Below are positions 1-13,160 of a DNA stretch of 64,000 nt, piece after piece. Source of the stretch: Cyprinodon diabolis. Its lineage: Eukaryota; Chordata; Actinopteri; Cyprinodontiformes; Cyprinodontidae. Where the stretch lies: assembly GCA_030533445.1 (NCBI GenBank), contig CM060064.1:40553287-40617286 (forward strand), read 5' to 3'. The number at the start of each line of letters is the position of its first letter. Within the stretch, counting starts at the first letter, position 1. Both the position numbers and the translations under genes were made by a program. The notes under the pieces were generated by a model. It was not told the origin of the DNA. It saw only the letters and a program-made list of their open reading frames with translations, and did no database searches.

Positions 1-846
1 TTGCTAACTTTGACACGCTGGGACTAAAGCTTCTTCACATCTTTAACACTTGGGGGGATTTAACAGTAATGTATGTGCCTGAAGCGGATAAACATGAAGA
101 TTAAAAGCTGGTGGATCAATAATATTGACTAGGACACAAAAGAGGAGGTGATCACTCTGTCCGACACTTCATGTACTGTATGATAAACCCCCAAGAGACT
201 AGAGGTGAATGTGTGTAAATCATGGCCTATAATACCTGTGTGAAAACAGAACATTAAACCGGGCTCATGCTGGATGTCTGTACGTGTCTCAGTGCATGTG
301 CACAATCCTCTCATTATGTGTGTGCATTTTGTGTGACTAAGTAAACATAATTCCAGGCAATAACAACACTTGGACAACAATAGATCTTTTCTTCAGGTTG
401 TTTGGCTTCCCTCCAGTTTCCTCGGTTATTTTTGTAGTGATACTAATCCCACTTTGAGCAGCACTCAGTTAGTATAGCAGCTCAGACAGAACTGGTTGTT
501 TGGCTGGTGTATTGTGTATTTTATAGATTTTATTGTCCAAAAACCTAACTTTTTTAACTTGCATAGATTGTGGTCTTTGGGTGTTTTTATTTGCACACTT
601 TATTTGCAAACTATCATTTGTAGCATTTAACAGCAAGGGGTTTTGAGAAATTATACATTAGGAATTATGCTTTTGGTCATACTTCTAAAAATATGTGAAA
701 TTGTATGTTTTTTTTGTGTAATAACTTATATTTTTTTTTTAAATATGTCAATAAAAATACTCACTCACCAATTTTATAATATGTTTCTGTTTTGGTCAGT
801 ATCATCACTCTTGAGATTCTTTGGCCCACTTTACACCCACTTTTTT

Positions 847-1110
847 GGCCGCTCACACTGAGCCTGGTTCTGCTGGAGGTTTCTTCCTGTTAAAAGGGAG
901 TTTTTCCTCTCCACTGTCTCTACAAGCATGCTTAGTGTGAGGGATTGTATTTGAGTCAATGAGTCAATGCAATCAACTGGTTTTCCTTAGATAGAAAACT
1001 TTGTATCAATTTGACTGTATGATCTGGTTGAACTGTAAAGTGCCTTGAGATGACATGTGTTGTGAATTTGGCGCTATATAAATAAACTGAATTGAAATTG
1101 AATTGAATTT
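847..1110 (+). mobile_element. L2/Maui-type LINE 3' end
   Basis: The typical teleost LINE 3' sequence starts GCCGCTCACACTGAGCCTGG and ends in ATTGAATTGA tandem units. It matches the 3' part of the longer copy at 10751-11690 and a minus-strand copy at 33051-33212. The clade name is from recall. Confidence 0.65.
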
Positions 1111-1836
1111 ACCCTATATATAATTGTTTCTTTTTGACGGCCCTTTTTGGGCCAATATTCAGCTGTCTGACTGATCAACCTGCATTCTTTTTTGTAAATG
1201 TTTGAAATATAGAAGAATTACTCTTCAACTATGTCAAAGGTGTTAATTGAGCCTATTACTGTAACCCTATCATCTGTTTTCAGGCTGAAAGGCCCAAACC
1301 GACTGTTGTAGCCATGTTTTTTTTTTTTATCTTGGTTATGTCATGAAAATAGTGGTTATTTTTGGATTTCTGTTAAATGTATTTATACTTATTTTTAACA
1401 TTTGTTCTTTCTGGCTACAAAAAAAAAAAAAAAAATAAAAAAATGCCCCCTGGGGATAATTATGTTTATCTTAATCTTGATCCAACCCCATGCTTGACAG
1501 TCAGTATGAGGTGTTTGGGCGAATATGAAGGCAGTCTTGCTTTTCTCTCCAAACATGGTGCTCTACGTTGATCACCCATAATCTCTACTTTGCTTTTCTC
1601 TGTCAAAAGCACATTGTCTAAGAGGTTTTCAATTCTCGTTTATTTTAGAGAGAGAAGGCTTTTTGTTCCCTACCATACCTTACTTTTTCTGATGTTATTA
1701 TCACAAGTTGTAATATCACTGTGGAAACTGATGCCAGAGGTTTCTAAGGTGTTGTAGTTTCCTAAGCAGTGTACGGCCTGGCATGGGGGAATTTGACAAC
1801 TGTCTTTAATGTATTACTATTATAAATCATCTCTCT
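1111..1836. other. Non-coding, no feature recognised
   Basis: AT-rich DNA with an A-run near 1420-1441. The first 846 bp of the window are similar, with an AATAAA at 750-755 whose gene, if any, lies outside. No exon seen. Confidence 0.5.
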
Positions 1837-1844
1837 CACTAAAG

Positions 1845-2328
1845 CAGGGGTCTTCAACGTTTTTCCAGGCCAAAGACCCCCAAACTGATGGCGAGATGGA
1901 GCGGGGACCCCCTAATTATATATATTGTATGAAATTGTTATATCATACTGGTCCTATAGACACTCTATTACAGATGGAGTAAAGTAATGAAAGTAATGTC
2001 GCCCTGGGATTATCAAAGTATTTCTGATTCTGATTCCTGGTTGATGGGACAGGTGTTGTGAATGAAACGGTGCCCAGCTTGAAAGAGCTCCTGTGTGTCG
2101 CTGAATGTGTGCATTGATGCCTGAAAGACATCTTCTGCCCCCATTTATCTGTTTACTACAATGTGTTGAATTCATGATAAAGTGTATTTAAAGATATTTC
2201 AATTACTGGAAAAAAAATTGCAGGGGGGGAATATAAAAAAAAGTCTAATTAACCAAAACTTTCGCGACCCCCATGCAGTCCCTCTGTGGACCCCCTAGGG
2301 CTCACGGACCCCCTGTTGAAGACATCTG
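1845..2328. mobile_element. hAT-type MITE with perfect 8-bp target duplication
   Basis: The ends are CAGGGGTCTTCAACG... and ...GTTGAAGACATCTG, imperfect inverted repeats. They are flanked by CACTAAAG at 1837-1844 and again at 2329-2336. The 8-bp duplication places it in the hAT superfamily. The middle holds a LINE-tail-like piece (CCCTGGGATTATCAAAG). There is no transposase. Confidence 0.85.
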
Positions 2329-2869
2329 CACTAAAGAATTATGGACTTGTTTCAATGAAATAGGCATGGGGCATATAGTTCTACTTCAGTGAATAAATAC
2401 AGATTTTAAATTAGGGTATTTTGTTGGTATTTTGCATTAATACTCAGTGCAGCCAACTGTTTCTCCACAAATGACCATCTCTAGTAAGATATTTCTATAC
2501 ATTGAGCAGTTTTTCTTGAATTCTGAAAGGCTTAAATGTGCAAGAAAGCCATCTATTTTTAATTTAATCTCATATTGTTTCATATGTAATGATTTGTATG
2601 TAAAAGCAATATACGTTTGTCATTTTCATCTTTCAGTATTTCACATTTATTTTGTACTTTTGCTAAAAGACATTTTTATACCGCAAAAATGTTACTGTTT
2701 ATAGTATCTTGTAAGTATCCAATATTTTATACAAAGATTGGTTATGTCACTGTTAGATAGATCAGTTTTTATTGAAGTTTTGTAAGATTATCCCGAAAAA
2801 AAGTAATATACAATTGAAAGAAAATGTACAAATGCAAACTTGAAAAGTGTGGCATACATTTGTTTGCAG

Positions 2870-3245
2870 TTCCAACTTAGTAGTTTGCTGCAATTACAGC
2901 TGCAAGTCTTTGAACTCAAGTCTTTGCCATATTTATCATCTGCCATCTGTATGGCTGAACAGTGTGTGTGCAGGATGTGGTATGATCTGTAGAGATGCTA
3001 GCTGCCCTTTCCCTGACCTTAGACCCGTATAAGTTCTTGATGGAGGGAAGATCAGCCCCGATGATCCTCTCTGACATCCCCATTGTTCTTTGTAGCATTG
3101 ACTTGTTCAGTTTAGTAGAAGACCCAATGAACAGAGTTGGATAAGCACAGGATGCGCTTGGCAATGGTAGAGTATGACCAACAGCTCCTGTGGTGGGTGA
3201 TTCATTCTTGATTGACTGCAGGAAGTACAGTCACTGCTGGGCCTC
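2870..3245 (-). mobile_element. Non-LTR retrotransposon ORF fragment, decayed
   Basis: The minus strand reads ERIIGADLPSIKNLYGSK followed by VRERAASISTD. This resembles the C-terminal region of fish LINE polyproteins of Rex1/L2 type, in more than one frame. Confidence 0.55.
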
Positions 3246-4855
3246 CTTCTGTTTTCATTTTGGAAATCATGTTATGTTCTGTTATTCTATTGCATCAAAT
3301 TCTAAAAAAGTACTTTAAGGTTTGTATATCTGATGTGATGAAATATATAAAGTCTATGTTTTTTGGGGGGGGTTTGCCAGAAGTTTCCTCCGTTCTTAAA
3401 CTTGTACACTAACCTTGACTTGTCAAGTTTTGGTGTGAAGGTTCCTGTGAGCAGATGTACTTCTCTCTCTTCGCCAAAGTGAAAATCTGTGGAGGTGAAG
3501 TGTGGAGTTCTGAAGTTGGGTCAAACTGATGGAAGGACATAGAGGTGAAGTCCACAGGCTAACATGCTGGGAAGACTCCCCCTCACTCTTGCCATATTTA
3601 GAGATGTGACTCTTGGCACATCCCAGGAACCGCTCCCCTGGAGGGTTTAAGGGGGTCGATTTGGTCTGCAGAATCACAACATGATTACAGCTCTGCTTAA
3701 AGAGATGTACAAAGGGGGGTAAAGCAAAAGGTGGAGGGCTGTGTTTCTAAAGTCCCTCTGTTAGCTTTTAGCACCACTACTGCTAAAACCTCATAGTTGT
3801 CCATGCCATGTTGCAAAAAGGATTTGCGTGTCATGGTAAGCGTGTTATTAATCTCTCGATATCGACGTCTTTCACACTCCTTATGACAAACACTGTAGAG
3901 AGACTGAAGTCTTGTGTTAATTCATCTCTTTTTTTAACCACATTGCTCTTCAATTATTCACAAGCTCTGTGGAGTCAAACATTTCCTTTTAAACATGTTA
4001 CACTTGTTTGACCAGCTCGATGTTCGATAGCTGTAGCGACAGACGTAGCAGATGGACGGGTGAAGGGCGAGTGGGATCCGACAAGTTGTGTGATGTTATA
4101 AAGACTCTATTTAAACAATAAAAGCGTAACGCGTAACCCATCAAGCAACTCTTCAAAGTTTTAGTTCTTCACAGAAATCTGTTTTATGTTTTATTCTTTC
4201 CAATACTGAAACATTGGTTTCAATCAAAAGCATTTGTTCTAGTTGTGATACATGAGAATTAATTATTCCTATCAGACAGCGTTCAATAAATCTATTAGTT
4301 AAAAAACAAAACTTCTCAGCTGTTACAGCAGACATAACATCGGAAACTCAATGCTTCTCTGACTTTATTGACACAAACGGTTGAAACTGAGCATCAACCA
4401 TGACTCACATTAAAGCATATTTGAAAAGTGATAGCAATGGTTTAAAAACAGATGCAAGATCTTTCCGATATCTCTGTGGGTCACTCCAGAAATGCCATTA
4501 AGCCACAGAAACCTTAAATAAAAGAAACTTTCTTAACATTTTCTGCAATGGATTTCAGCAAAGCATGTTAAAAAAAACATAAAATACTTTGACTCACTGT
4601 GCTCATGCATTGAAGGTACATTTTGTTAACTAAAGCTATGCTTTATGTAACTTTGTTGTAAATACTTGAGAAGCCTAACAAAACGATTCAGACAGAAAAA
4701 AAAGTTATTAGGTAAGCAATTTTAGATCATTGTTTTAAAAAACAAAATATGTGGCAAGAGGTTGGGAATTATAGCCAAGTGTACAAAATGTATGCATGTG
4801 CCAGCTTTCTCTTCAGGAGTACCCACATCTTAACAGTGGAATGCAGAGGTACTGT
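3246..4855. other. Non-coding, nothing identified
   Basis: No repeat or gene recognised. A short CpG-containing stretch at 4020-4135 (with AATAAA near 4119) is the only change in composition. Confidence 0.4.
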
Positions 4856-5020
4856 GGATGTGTCAGGGTTGGTGGATGTTGTTGTGGACCCAAATGCAGA
4901 GTAAGGAGGCAGAGATAGTTTTTGCAGTTTTGATGGTGAAGTAGATGGTACAAAAGCATAAATCCAGAAATAAAAAGGATGGGGGCTCAGGAACCCAAAA
5001 CTAGATAAGCTTGGGAGAAA

Positions 5021-5086
5021 CATCCATCCATCCATCCATCCATCCATCCATCCATCCATACATACATCCATCCATCCATCCTTCCA
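5021..5086. repeat. (CATC)n tetranucleotide microsatellite
   Basis: About 16 units of CATC with two CATA variants. Read in frame on the minus strand it produces the artificial MDGWMDGW peptide. Confidence 0.95.
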
Positions 5087-5283
5087 TTATCTGACACGCT
5101 TGTCCCAATTGGGGTCGCGAGGGGTGCTAGTGCCTATCTCCAGCAGTCAATGGGCGAGAGGCGGGGTACACCCTGGACAGGTCGCCAGTCCATCGCAGGA
5201 CAACACAGAGACAAACAGGACATACAACCTTTCATGCACACACTTACATCTATGGAGAATATAGGGAAGCCAATTAACCTTGG
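5087..5283. repeat. Common teleost interspersed retro-repeat fragment
   Basis: It contains GGCGAGAGGCGGGGTACACC, then GGACAGGTCGCCAGTCC and CAATTAACCT, a very abundant fish repeat of RTE/Rex3-like or SINE origin. A second, split copy is at 41780-41869 plus 42241-42470. Confidence 0.6.
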
Positions 5284-5457
5284 AATAAACATACAAAGAG
5301 AAATTCAGAGAAACCAGCACTAAGGAACTGCAGAGGACGAGTATATATAGGAGACAGAACAAGGAGTGGAGTAATCAGTTAATAGGGAGCAGCTGTGGAC
5401 AGAAGCAGCTAGAAAGGAACTGAGGGGAAGGGGAAAGGGGCACTACGGGGCAACAAA

Positions 5458-6061
5458 GGCTATGTTCACACTACAGGCCTTGATGCTCAATTCAAAGTTT
5501 TTTTGTGAAATCCGAATTTTTTGCGCTGCTGTTCACATTTCCAAATATATGCTACTTTTATGTGTTCTCCAGTGTGAACTGCAGTCATACAACGCAAGTA
5601 CCCCGCATGCACAGTAGAGGATGCAATAACATCACAGGTCAGCGTGGTATGCGTTTACGGAAGTAAACATCGATGGTAGTGCCGGAGCGCATCTAGCGAT
5701 CTTTCCCAACTATAAAAACTCAATATTTTCAATATGGTTAAACATGTATACTGCTCTCCGCATCATTGTCTGCCATGGCTGTTGTTTTTCTTGCCGCTTC
5801 TTCATAGCAAGACCCAAAATACTGACCGTTGTCAAGTATTAATTGAGTTCAGGTCGGATGAATGCGACCTGGCCGTTCACACACAGGTCGGATTTGAGAA
5901 GATCAGATTCGTATCGTATTCAGGTCCACATAACCAAGTGGCCTGGGTCGCATTGGAAAAAATCGGATCTGTGGTGTTTAGACAGCCATAAAAAGATCAG
6001 ATACAGGTCGCATATGGGCCAAAAAATTTTGGTCACTTCAGGCTGCAGTGTGAACGTAGCC
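5458..6061. mobile_element. Non-autonomous DNA transposon, 604 bp
   Basis: The terminal inverted repeats GGCTATGTTCACACTACAGG and (inverted right end) GGCTACGTTCACACTGCAG match apart from two substitutions. Sub-terminal GTCGGAT/ATCGGAT motifs recur. No transposase is present. The superfamily is not certain from the flanks. Confidence 0.7.
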
Positions 6062-6421
6062 AAAAAGTAACCAGGGTTTAACTGTTTAAATTAGGCTAAA
6101 GGGGAAAAAACTAATCCATACAAAATATTGTATTGATAACCCAGGGGAAAACTAGTGGATAAGAGAAGGGACTGGAGATAACTGAAGCCATGGAACAGAT
6201 AACCTAAGAATTAGAGAATGAATAACTAACTAAAGCTAGACCAAGGAATAAATAATAGCAAAAATGCTGAAAAGAGTTCACAAGGAAGAGTAAAACTAAA
6301 AAAAAAAATATATAAATCTTGACAACACAGAACAGCATAAAATAAAGTGTAACTGAGAACCCAAAATGACAACTTAAACAGAACCAGAACCAGTTTAGAA
6401 TGATGATCATGGCAGAATGTT

Positions 6422-7157
6422 TGTCATGATGTTCTAAGAGATCTGACCCACATGCAGAAAACCACTCAGAGAAAACCAAAGTAAAAGTTCAACAGGTTTA
6501 TTTAGGAGTTCAAATGGGTTGGATTCAGGGGAATTTAGAGAGCTGGTGAACCAGAACTGGTCGCGAGAAGGGACGTTCACAGAGGTTAGTTTAGGGTCCG
6601 TGGGAACTTTGAACGACGTCTTGCAAAAACTGAGATAAACGGGAATCACGATTGCAGAGAAAGGTTTCTTCCCAGAATCCAGTCGGTGTGGGTTTTTCCG
6701 GAGATAGAAGGGCTCGTTGGAGGGCAGACAGGTTTTGGTTTGGTTGGTTCCTGAGGAGCAATGGAGCAGACTGCCACTTAAATTTCCTGGAGAACTCGAA
6801 CGGGACGTGTGGAGATTAATCCCCTGCTCAGTGTGAAGCTCAAACAATCCTTCCAGGGGGAGAAGCCCAAACATCCAGTATGCAGGATGACTTCCTGCCG
6901 AAAGGCAAAAGACAAAAATCACGTTAGACTTAGAGAAACAAAGACTCCGTTAGACTCAGCTAAACTCAGCTTGGCTAGAGTACCCAAAACTGGCAAACAC
7001 TCTGCTGTCGAAGTAGTGACAGTCCACCGCTTAAGAAGTCCTTAGTAATGAGCCAACCAGCTGCAAGTGTGTAGGAGGACCAACGAAAACAGGGCGCCAC
7101 TTGGTGGTGGAGGAGGAAAACACAAAAACACAACCCACACAGACTGGATTCCTAACA
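6422..7157 (-). mobile_element. Solo LTR, gypsy type, 736 bp, 5-bp target duplication
   Basis: The minus strand starts TGTTAGGAATCC and ends CATCATGACA, the TG...CA termini of LTRs. ATGTT flanks it at 6417-6421 and 7158-7162. Minus-strand AATAAA near 6503 fits the LTR poly(A) signal. The 162-codon frame inside (6434-6922) is not a host gene. Confidence 0.8.
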
Positions 7158-7162
7158 ATGTT

Positions 7163-8959
7163 TGGGTTTCATTAATAGAGTCAATTAAAAAACATCTGAA
7201 TAGTTAGTCTTTCTTTGATAAAAATTTGTGTCAGGATTACTTTTAATTTAAGTCAGACTAAATCAAGCCTAAAAAAACTTGGGCAAACTTGACAAAACAA
7301 GAACGGCATCAGTACATTAATGCTATCACTGAAAATATGAGAATTTTTTTAAAAAGTTGCTTAAATAATTACAAGAGATATGTTGTAGGATTGTAAAAAA
7401 AAAAAAAAAAAAAAGGTTTATTTAACATGCATAATTATCATACATAAGAAAGGACAGAGAAAATGCAATGTTAGGTGGTGTTTGAGATCTGTTTGTAAAT
7501 TATTTTATATTTTCAAACATATTTTCCGGTATTTATTTTTATGTTTTGTCTCAGTACCATCATAATTTAAAGTGTATGTGCTCGTGTTTTGTGGGTCAAT
7601 TATGTGGTATTTTCTAAAGTGGATCATAAATGTTTTCCAATCCTGGAATGGCTGTAAAACCTTTAAAACAAAAACATACAGCAAAAAATGAAAGTTAAAA
7701 CTGCCCTTCATGAAGTCCTCAGAAACATCAGACTTCTTCATGCTTTAGTTCAGTGACTCATCCATCACATCCTGCTCCCCCCTGACTCCAACTCTTTTCA
7801 TTTGACCTAGCCTTCACCAAGGCCCAGCATAATCCAGCTAAGTTTGGGCAAAACAGAGCTGGAGGCAGAGGGAGGGATGACAGTGGGGGTGAGGTCAGGG
7901 GAAAACGTGTTGTTTTAACCAGAGGTCCAAGACATGAACTTGCAGCCGTAGTGGCATTCAGCTGAGGCTTTTACTTTCTAATCCAGATAGCATTTAAAGC
8001 CCTGCTGATTTCTAAGAAAAGTGATTAAACACTAGAACACAATGGAATTAAACGCCCTGAACATTCTCTCTACCTACCAAGCTTCCCCTTTTCCTCAGCT
8101 TGCTTGTTTAGAAGTATGTCAGCTAAATACCTGAAAGAATTTGAGACCAAATGAAATACTGTTTATAAAGAATGAGGAAACAAGTCTTCAGTGCTAGTCT
8201 TACTGGTTTGCTATTGGTTGCAGCCTCTGGAGGGTGGCAGGAAATCCCAGAAATGCTTAGGAGTTGATGTTTAATGACGTGGGTGGCAGATGCAAATTAG
8301 ACATTAAGATGAGTAGTTGTCTCTATTGAATTTGTGCAGTCCAGGTGAGTATGATCCTGAGCCAAAATCCTGATGTTTATCAAACAACAATTAGAAAAGA
8401 GCTCCAGGTTATTGTGGCTTTAAACTAAATTCAGTCTGCAAATAAAGTTGAGTGTGAAGGCTAAATATCTAGGACCATGAAGCTGATGAACTGCAGCAGA
8501 CAGTAACTCAGGAATCAGCGCTGGTTATAGTGAGAACACAGGATGGACTGACAGATAGGAAGGAGAACCCACAAGAAACTAATTTCTTAATACTAAAGCA
8601 TAACTCTAATTTTATCACACGTTTGTATTTTCTACTGTTGAATACATTTTTGAGTCTTAAATCCTTATCATATCAGCAGTATCCTTCTTTTACTATTGTT
8701 CTCTGTAGGGAATCTCTGACCAGCTAGGAAATCAACAGGTTCCTGCAGAGTTGAAGAACTTCAGCCTTTAAAAAAAATTATAGGTCTTGTAGTATATTCA
8801 TGAATCTCTGCAAAATCAGTCATTGCTTTAGAACCTGAGAAATTGAGGTAATGAAGAACATTTAATTTATTTATCTATTTTTTTAGGGTATGATACATAC
8901 TTATTCTGTTGTTTTTATATATGTTTAAGGTCCAAATTTATGCAACCACTTTTTTTTCC
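7163..8959. other. Non-coding, nothing identified
   Basis: Contains an A21 run near 7397. Mixed composition with no exon or transposon termini recognised. Confidence 0.4.
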
Positions 8960-9050
8960 TGTAATGCTTGTGGGCTGCAGCACCACCATTTCCCCATTGT
9001 GGGACAATAAAGGGATTTTCTATTGTATTCAATTCTACTCTATACATTAG
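8960..9050 (+). repeat. LINE 3' tail fragment
   Basis: CCCCATTGTGGGACAATAAA is followed by degenerate ATTCT units, the usual tail of fish CR1/L2-like LINEs. Confidence 0.45.
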
Positions 9051-10750
9051 TTGTGACCTGCTTCATGTTTTTATCTTTTTGTTTTAACTTTTTTTTTTTT
9101 CAGTATAATCTTGAGGTGAAATTTCACGTCTTCGACAGTCTGTGAGTTTTCCTAAAGAGAAAAATAATCAATAAATAACTGAATTAATCAGAATGGTGGT
9201 TAGACTGTGTCCTTTTCAGATGTTCCAACTCTTCATTGTAAATAAATCTTCATCGGTTCAGACATACTATATACACAGACACAACATTTGACAGGCGCTC
9301 ATGTTTAAGCAGTAATAGTGATGTGTTTTAGCAGTGCCATGTATGCTACAATTTTAAATCCAGAGCAATGCTATTTACTTAGGCAGTTTAACTTTTAATG
9401 TCACTGAAGTGCGAGGTGGAAATTCAATGATGCTACAAGAATATATATTTTTTTTATTTTGTTGAATAATTTCTCCCAGTTATTCATTCCGTACCAAATC
9501 TCCTCTGGGTTCCTGTAAGCTGCTGCCTCTTTGGTAAGAAGTCTGACCTGTTTCTACCTTCCCCAAGTGTTTATATGCCCCATTTTTTAGCACCCCTTTT
9601 CAGATCCCCCCTTTTTTCCATTCCTTTATGTCTGCTCTTAGTAAAATGTCTTTTTTCTGGCATCATCACATTTGTTGGCTGTTTTATATTATTGCTTCCT
9701 GATATTCAAGCTGTTTTGTAGGTTGTTTTTTTTTAATCATTAAACATTTCTGTTTTGCTACACCATCATACAACCACCACTGACATACTATGAACCAAAC
9801 AGATCATGCAAAAGAGACTTATATTACCTTTTTCAAGGGAAAAACTTACCTGCAACATTCTTTTAGATGTTACTTCAAATCAGACATGATGTGATGCTTT
9901 TGGTCTTCTAACCTTACTTTATATCAATTTTAATATATTTAGATTTTTATTTTTATTTTACACTTCTTCCGTGAACATGCTCAAACTTACCAGAAATCTG
10001 ATCAAAATGTAGTTTATTCTTTATAAACACTAATCATAATGACTTTTTAACAAAGGACCAAGCTTGTTAAGATAGCTTTCTCTAATAATTAATTCTCCAG
10101 TATTTAAAAGCTTATATATATATATACAGGTTTGTTTAAGTTTCTGAAAAATCTGAGAGGGAATTAAAGACATATATTGTCTTAAATTTCCTATGTTGAT
10201 ACTTGGGATGAGAAATGAGAGGCATGGTGGAAATGGTGGTCCTCCATCTGAACTTAACCTGACTGTGGCCTGGGACTGAGGAGGCAATTAGCACCAAGGA
10301 TCAGCATCAAAAGAAAAAGCGCAGTGTGAAGCTGGTCTGGTTAGTCATATGAACAGAACAGACTGACCACTGCATGCTTCGGGTAACACAGGGGGGCGAG
10401 GATAGGGAGGGTGTGAGGCTGACTCACTTAAGTCAACAGCAGGTGAATAAGAGTCCAGGCTGGTGAGGACATGCTTCAGATCAAAGCTTTGTAATGTCAG
10501 TGAATGTGTGACCTGAACTAATCTGCTGAAACACAATGGAAACATCCTACAATCCTTGTTTCTGAAATTTAACTTATGAGCAAAATGTATTTAGCAAGCA
10601 AACTGCACCTGGCACATTGTAAATAAAATAAAAATAAATCCATGATTTACCCTCTCTTTAATAATACACAGTATATAGCAGGCAATCTTATGTTAGGCTT
10701 GTTGTCTACACTAACATACTGTATGGGTTAGTATGTATGTATGTATGTTA
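9051..10750. other. Non-coding, nothing identified
   Basis: A (GTAT)n stretch lies at 10731-10749. The open frames on the minus strand at 10030-10545 show no splice context or family match. Confidence 0.4.
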
Positions 10751-11690
10751 AATCCAGAATAGAATATAAAATCCTCCTTCTCACATATGAAGCCTTAAAT
10801 GGCCGAGCTCCATCTTATATCTGAGATCTGATTGTTCCTTATGCTCCTAACAGAGAACTTCGCTCTGAATCTGCAGGTTTACTTGTGGTTCATACAATTT
10901 CTAAAAACAGAATTGTAGGCAGATCTTATAGTTATCAGGCTCCTCTCCTATGGAACCAACGACCAGTTTTAGTCCGTGAGGCAGACACCCTGTCCATTTT
11001 TAAGAGGGGCTTAAAACTCATTTTTGATAAAGCTTTTAGTTAGAGTGGCTCAGGTTATCCTGAGCTATCTCTAAAGTTATGCTGCTATGGGCTTAGACTT
11101 CTGGAGGACATAGGCACCCTCATTTCATCATTCTGGTTCATCTATCTCTATTCTCCCACTCTGCAGAATCTGTTAGTTCAATCTCTAACTATCTGCTCTC
11201 TCTGCTTTTCCTCAGAGTAGCTGTGCCTTGTCTGTTCCTGTTTGGCTGTGACACCATCCTGGAGAGAAATATCAGCTGTGCTGCTGCCATCAACACCTTT
11301 GTTTATAGATGTTGGAGATCGGCGTGTTTTCCAGTGTAGTCCTGTTTCTCTGACTGTGACTGGCTGGATGTGCTCTCTTCATGCTCTGACATGGGAGCTA
11401 GCTCGGAGCTCGTCTGCCTGGCTGTGTGTTTCCTGAATGGAGCCGCCTTTTACAGTTGTTTTTTGTATCTCTGCTTCTGTCTCCTTGAACCCCAGTCGGC
11501 CTCGGCAGATGGCCGCTCACACTGAGCCTGGTTCTGCTGGAGGTTTCTTCCTTTTAAAAGGAATTTTTTTCTCTCCACTGTCGCCACAAGCATGCCTAGT
11601 GTGAGGGATTGCATTTGAATCAATAAGTCGATGCTATCAACTGGTTTTCCTTAGATAGTAAACTTTGAATGAATCTGACTGTAAACTGAT
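10751..11690 (+). mobile_element. L2/Maui-type LINE, 3' part with reverse transcriptase C-terminus
   Basis: The + strand reads RIEYKILLLTYEALNGRAPS, one stop, then VPYAPNRELRSESAGLLVV and ADTLSIFKRGLK, the C-terminus of the L2 reverse transcriptase protein. A 3'UTR shared with 847-1110 follows. It is dead, truncated at the 5' end. Confidence 0.8.
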
Positions 11691-12394
11691 TGTTTAATTT
11701 TTATAGACGATTTTTGTTCCCCCTTACAAAACATTTGATACAGGTCCAAGGCAATCAGACCCTGAAAAGCTTAGCCTTCACATATAATGTGTGAAACTTA
11801 TGACAACCTTTTGACAACTACATTTGCACTTGAAAGTGTACATACTCTTCCATTAAAGACAAAAAAATCAGCTAGGAGTAAAATAAATTGAAATTAAAAT
11901 CATCCATCCATCCTGCCATCCATCCTTGCAAGGGTGTTTCTATAATGTTCTTTAATGTTATTTTCTGTAATGTTCAGGAAATGTTAAATCAGATTTCTGC
12001 ACCTGTTAACAGGTATGTTGGTTCACAGTTCTCCAGTGAGGTACTTTAATTTGTCTGAAGGTTTTCCAAAATTATTTTTTTAGCAAAAATGAAAAATCTG
12101 GATTTTGTTTTACAGAATTATCATTTAGTCGTTTTTTTATTTATAAAATTTTTTTTCACTTTTGTGTTGTCTGAATTGCTAATGTGAATTCATTATTTCC
12201 TTTAATGGGAGTGTAAGTAATCTTTCAAGCACAACTGTATGAAAATGATGACACTGATTCTCTTATGAAAGACATGGAGATGAAAATGTCTTCTTTATGT
12301 TGCCTTAACTGAGTTTTAAGTAAAAAAAAAAAAAAGATAATACATTTTTTTTTATTACGTTGACATGCATAACCAATATCTGCTACTTTAACGA

Positions 12395-12445
12395 TGCTGG
12401 TCAACATTCTCAGTCATCCAGGTCATGGGCATTCAAAAATGACTA
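12395..12445 (-). repeat. Short fragment of Penelope-like/dispersed repeat
   Basis: The minus strand contains ATGACCTGGATGACTGAGAA, the same end motif as the insert at 56811-57140. Confidence 0.4.
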
Positions 12446-12954
12446 TGAATATGACCTCATGATGTTTTAGGCAATCTGGATAGATTTTAAGAACCACCTT
12501 CCTACTCCTGTTCATTTAATAAAAAAACCAGTATACCATTTGTTACTTACAGTGTTTTGTTAGTACGTCATAAACATAAAATAGTTAGTTTTTCGGGAGG
12601 TTTAATTAATTAAACAGATGAATTGCATAAGTCATCTGCTAATAAATCTCAGTTTTACTATTAGATCCAGCATGTACTTATTATTTCTTATTAATCGTGT
12701 TTTTTGAAATACTATTTTCTAAAACAAACAACATATGAATTATATAATAGCCTAGGATTTTTAAGCTACCTTTATGCTTCCAGGTCATAGCTGCAGATCT
12801 AAGCAGATGAAATGTTGTGGCTCTGACTTCACATCTAATCAGCTTCATCCTTAACCATCTTCTCTCCCTGGTGAAGTTTTTGTTGGATTGTCTGCAGTTT
12901 GCGTACCAGCCTGGCATTGAATATGGATGAGATCATCATTTACCTCCCACTCCG

Positions 12955-13160
12955 AGCTCTGACCTGCCTGGAATAGATGGAAGCCCTGTGAAGCTCATGT
13001 TCTTTGATTCCTCCAGTTCTTTTAATAGCATCCAGACCGGCCCTTTGAAAGAGAAGCTGGAGCTGTCAAGACTGGACCACCATCTGTCCCAGTTGATACT
13101 GGATTACCTCACTGACAACAAGGGGACTGTGTGGCTGGTCTTCAGCACGGGGGCCTGAAC
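12955..13160 (+). mobile_element. LINE reverse transcriptase fragment
   Basis: The + strand reads MFFDSSSSFNSIQTGPLKEK and LDHHLSQLILDYLTDNKGTV, a decayed version of the DFSSAFNTI...LDFLTNR region of fish LINE reverse transcriptases. Confidence 0.6.

Larger units (their letters stand above)
4861..6414 (-). mobile_element. Probable gypsy-type solo LTR carrying later insertions
   Basis: On the minus strand it runs from TGCCATGATCATC to CATTTGGGTCC...CCCTGACA, a common style of fish gypsy LTR. The flanking 5-mers GGATG (4856-4860) and GAATG (6415-6419) are a near match. A microsatellite with an RTE-like repeat (5021-5283) and a DNA transposon (5458-6061) interrupt it. The boundaries are inferred. 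Confidence 0.45.

Noticed and set aside
4769..5071. 100-codon frame starting [12 protein letters not shown]
   Set aside because: Translation of the CATC microsatellite and LTR sequence.
6434..6922. 162-codon minus-strand frame
   Set aside because: It lies wholly inside the solo LTR at 6422-7157. LTRs do not encode such a protein and no motif is seen.
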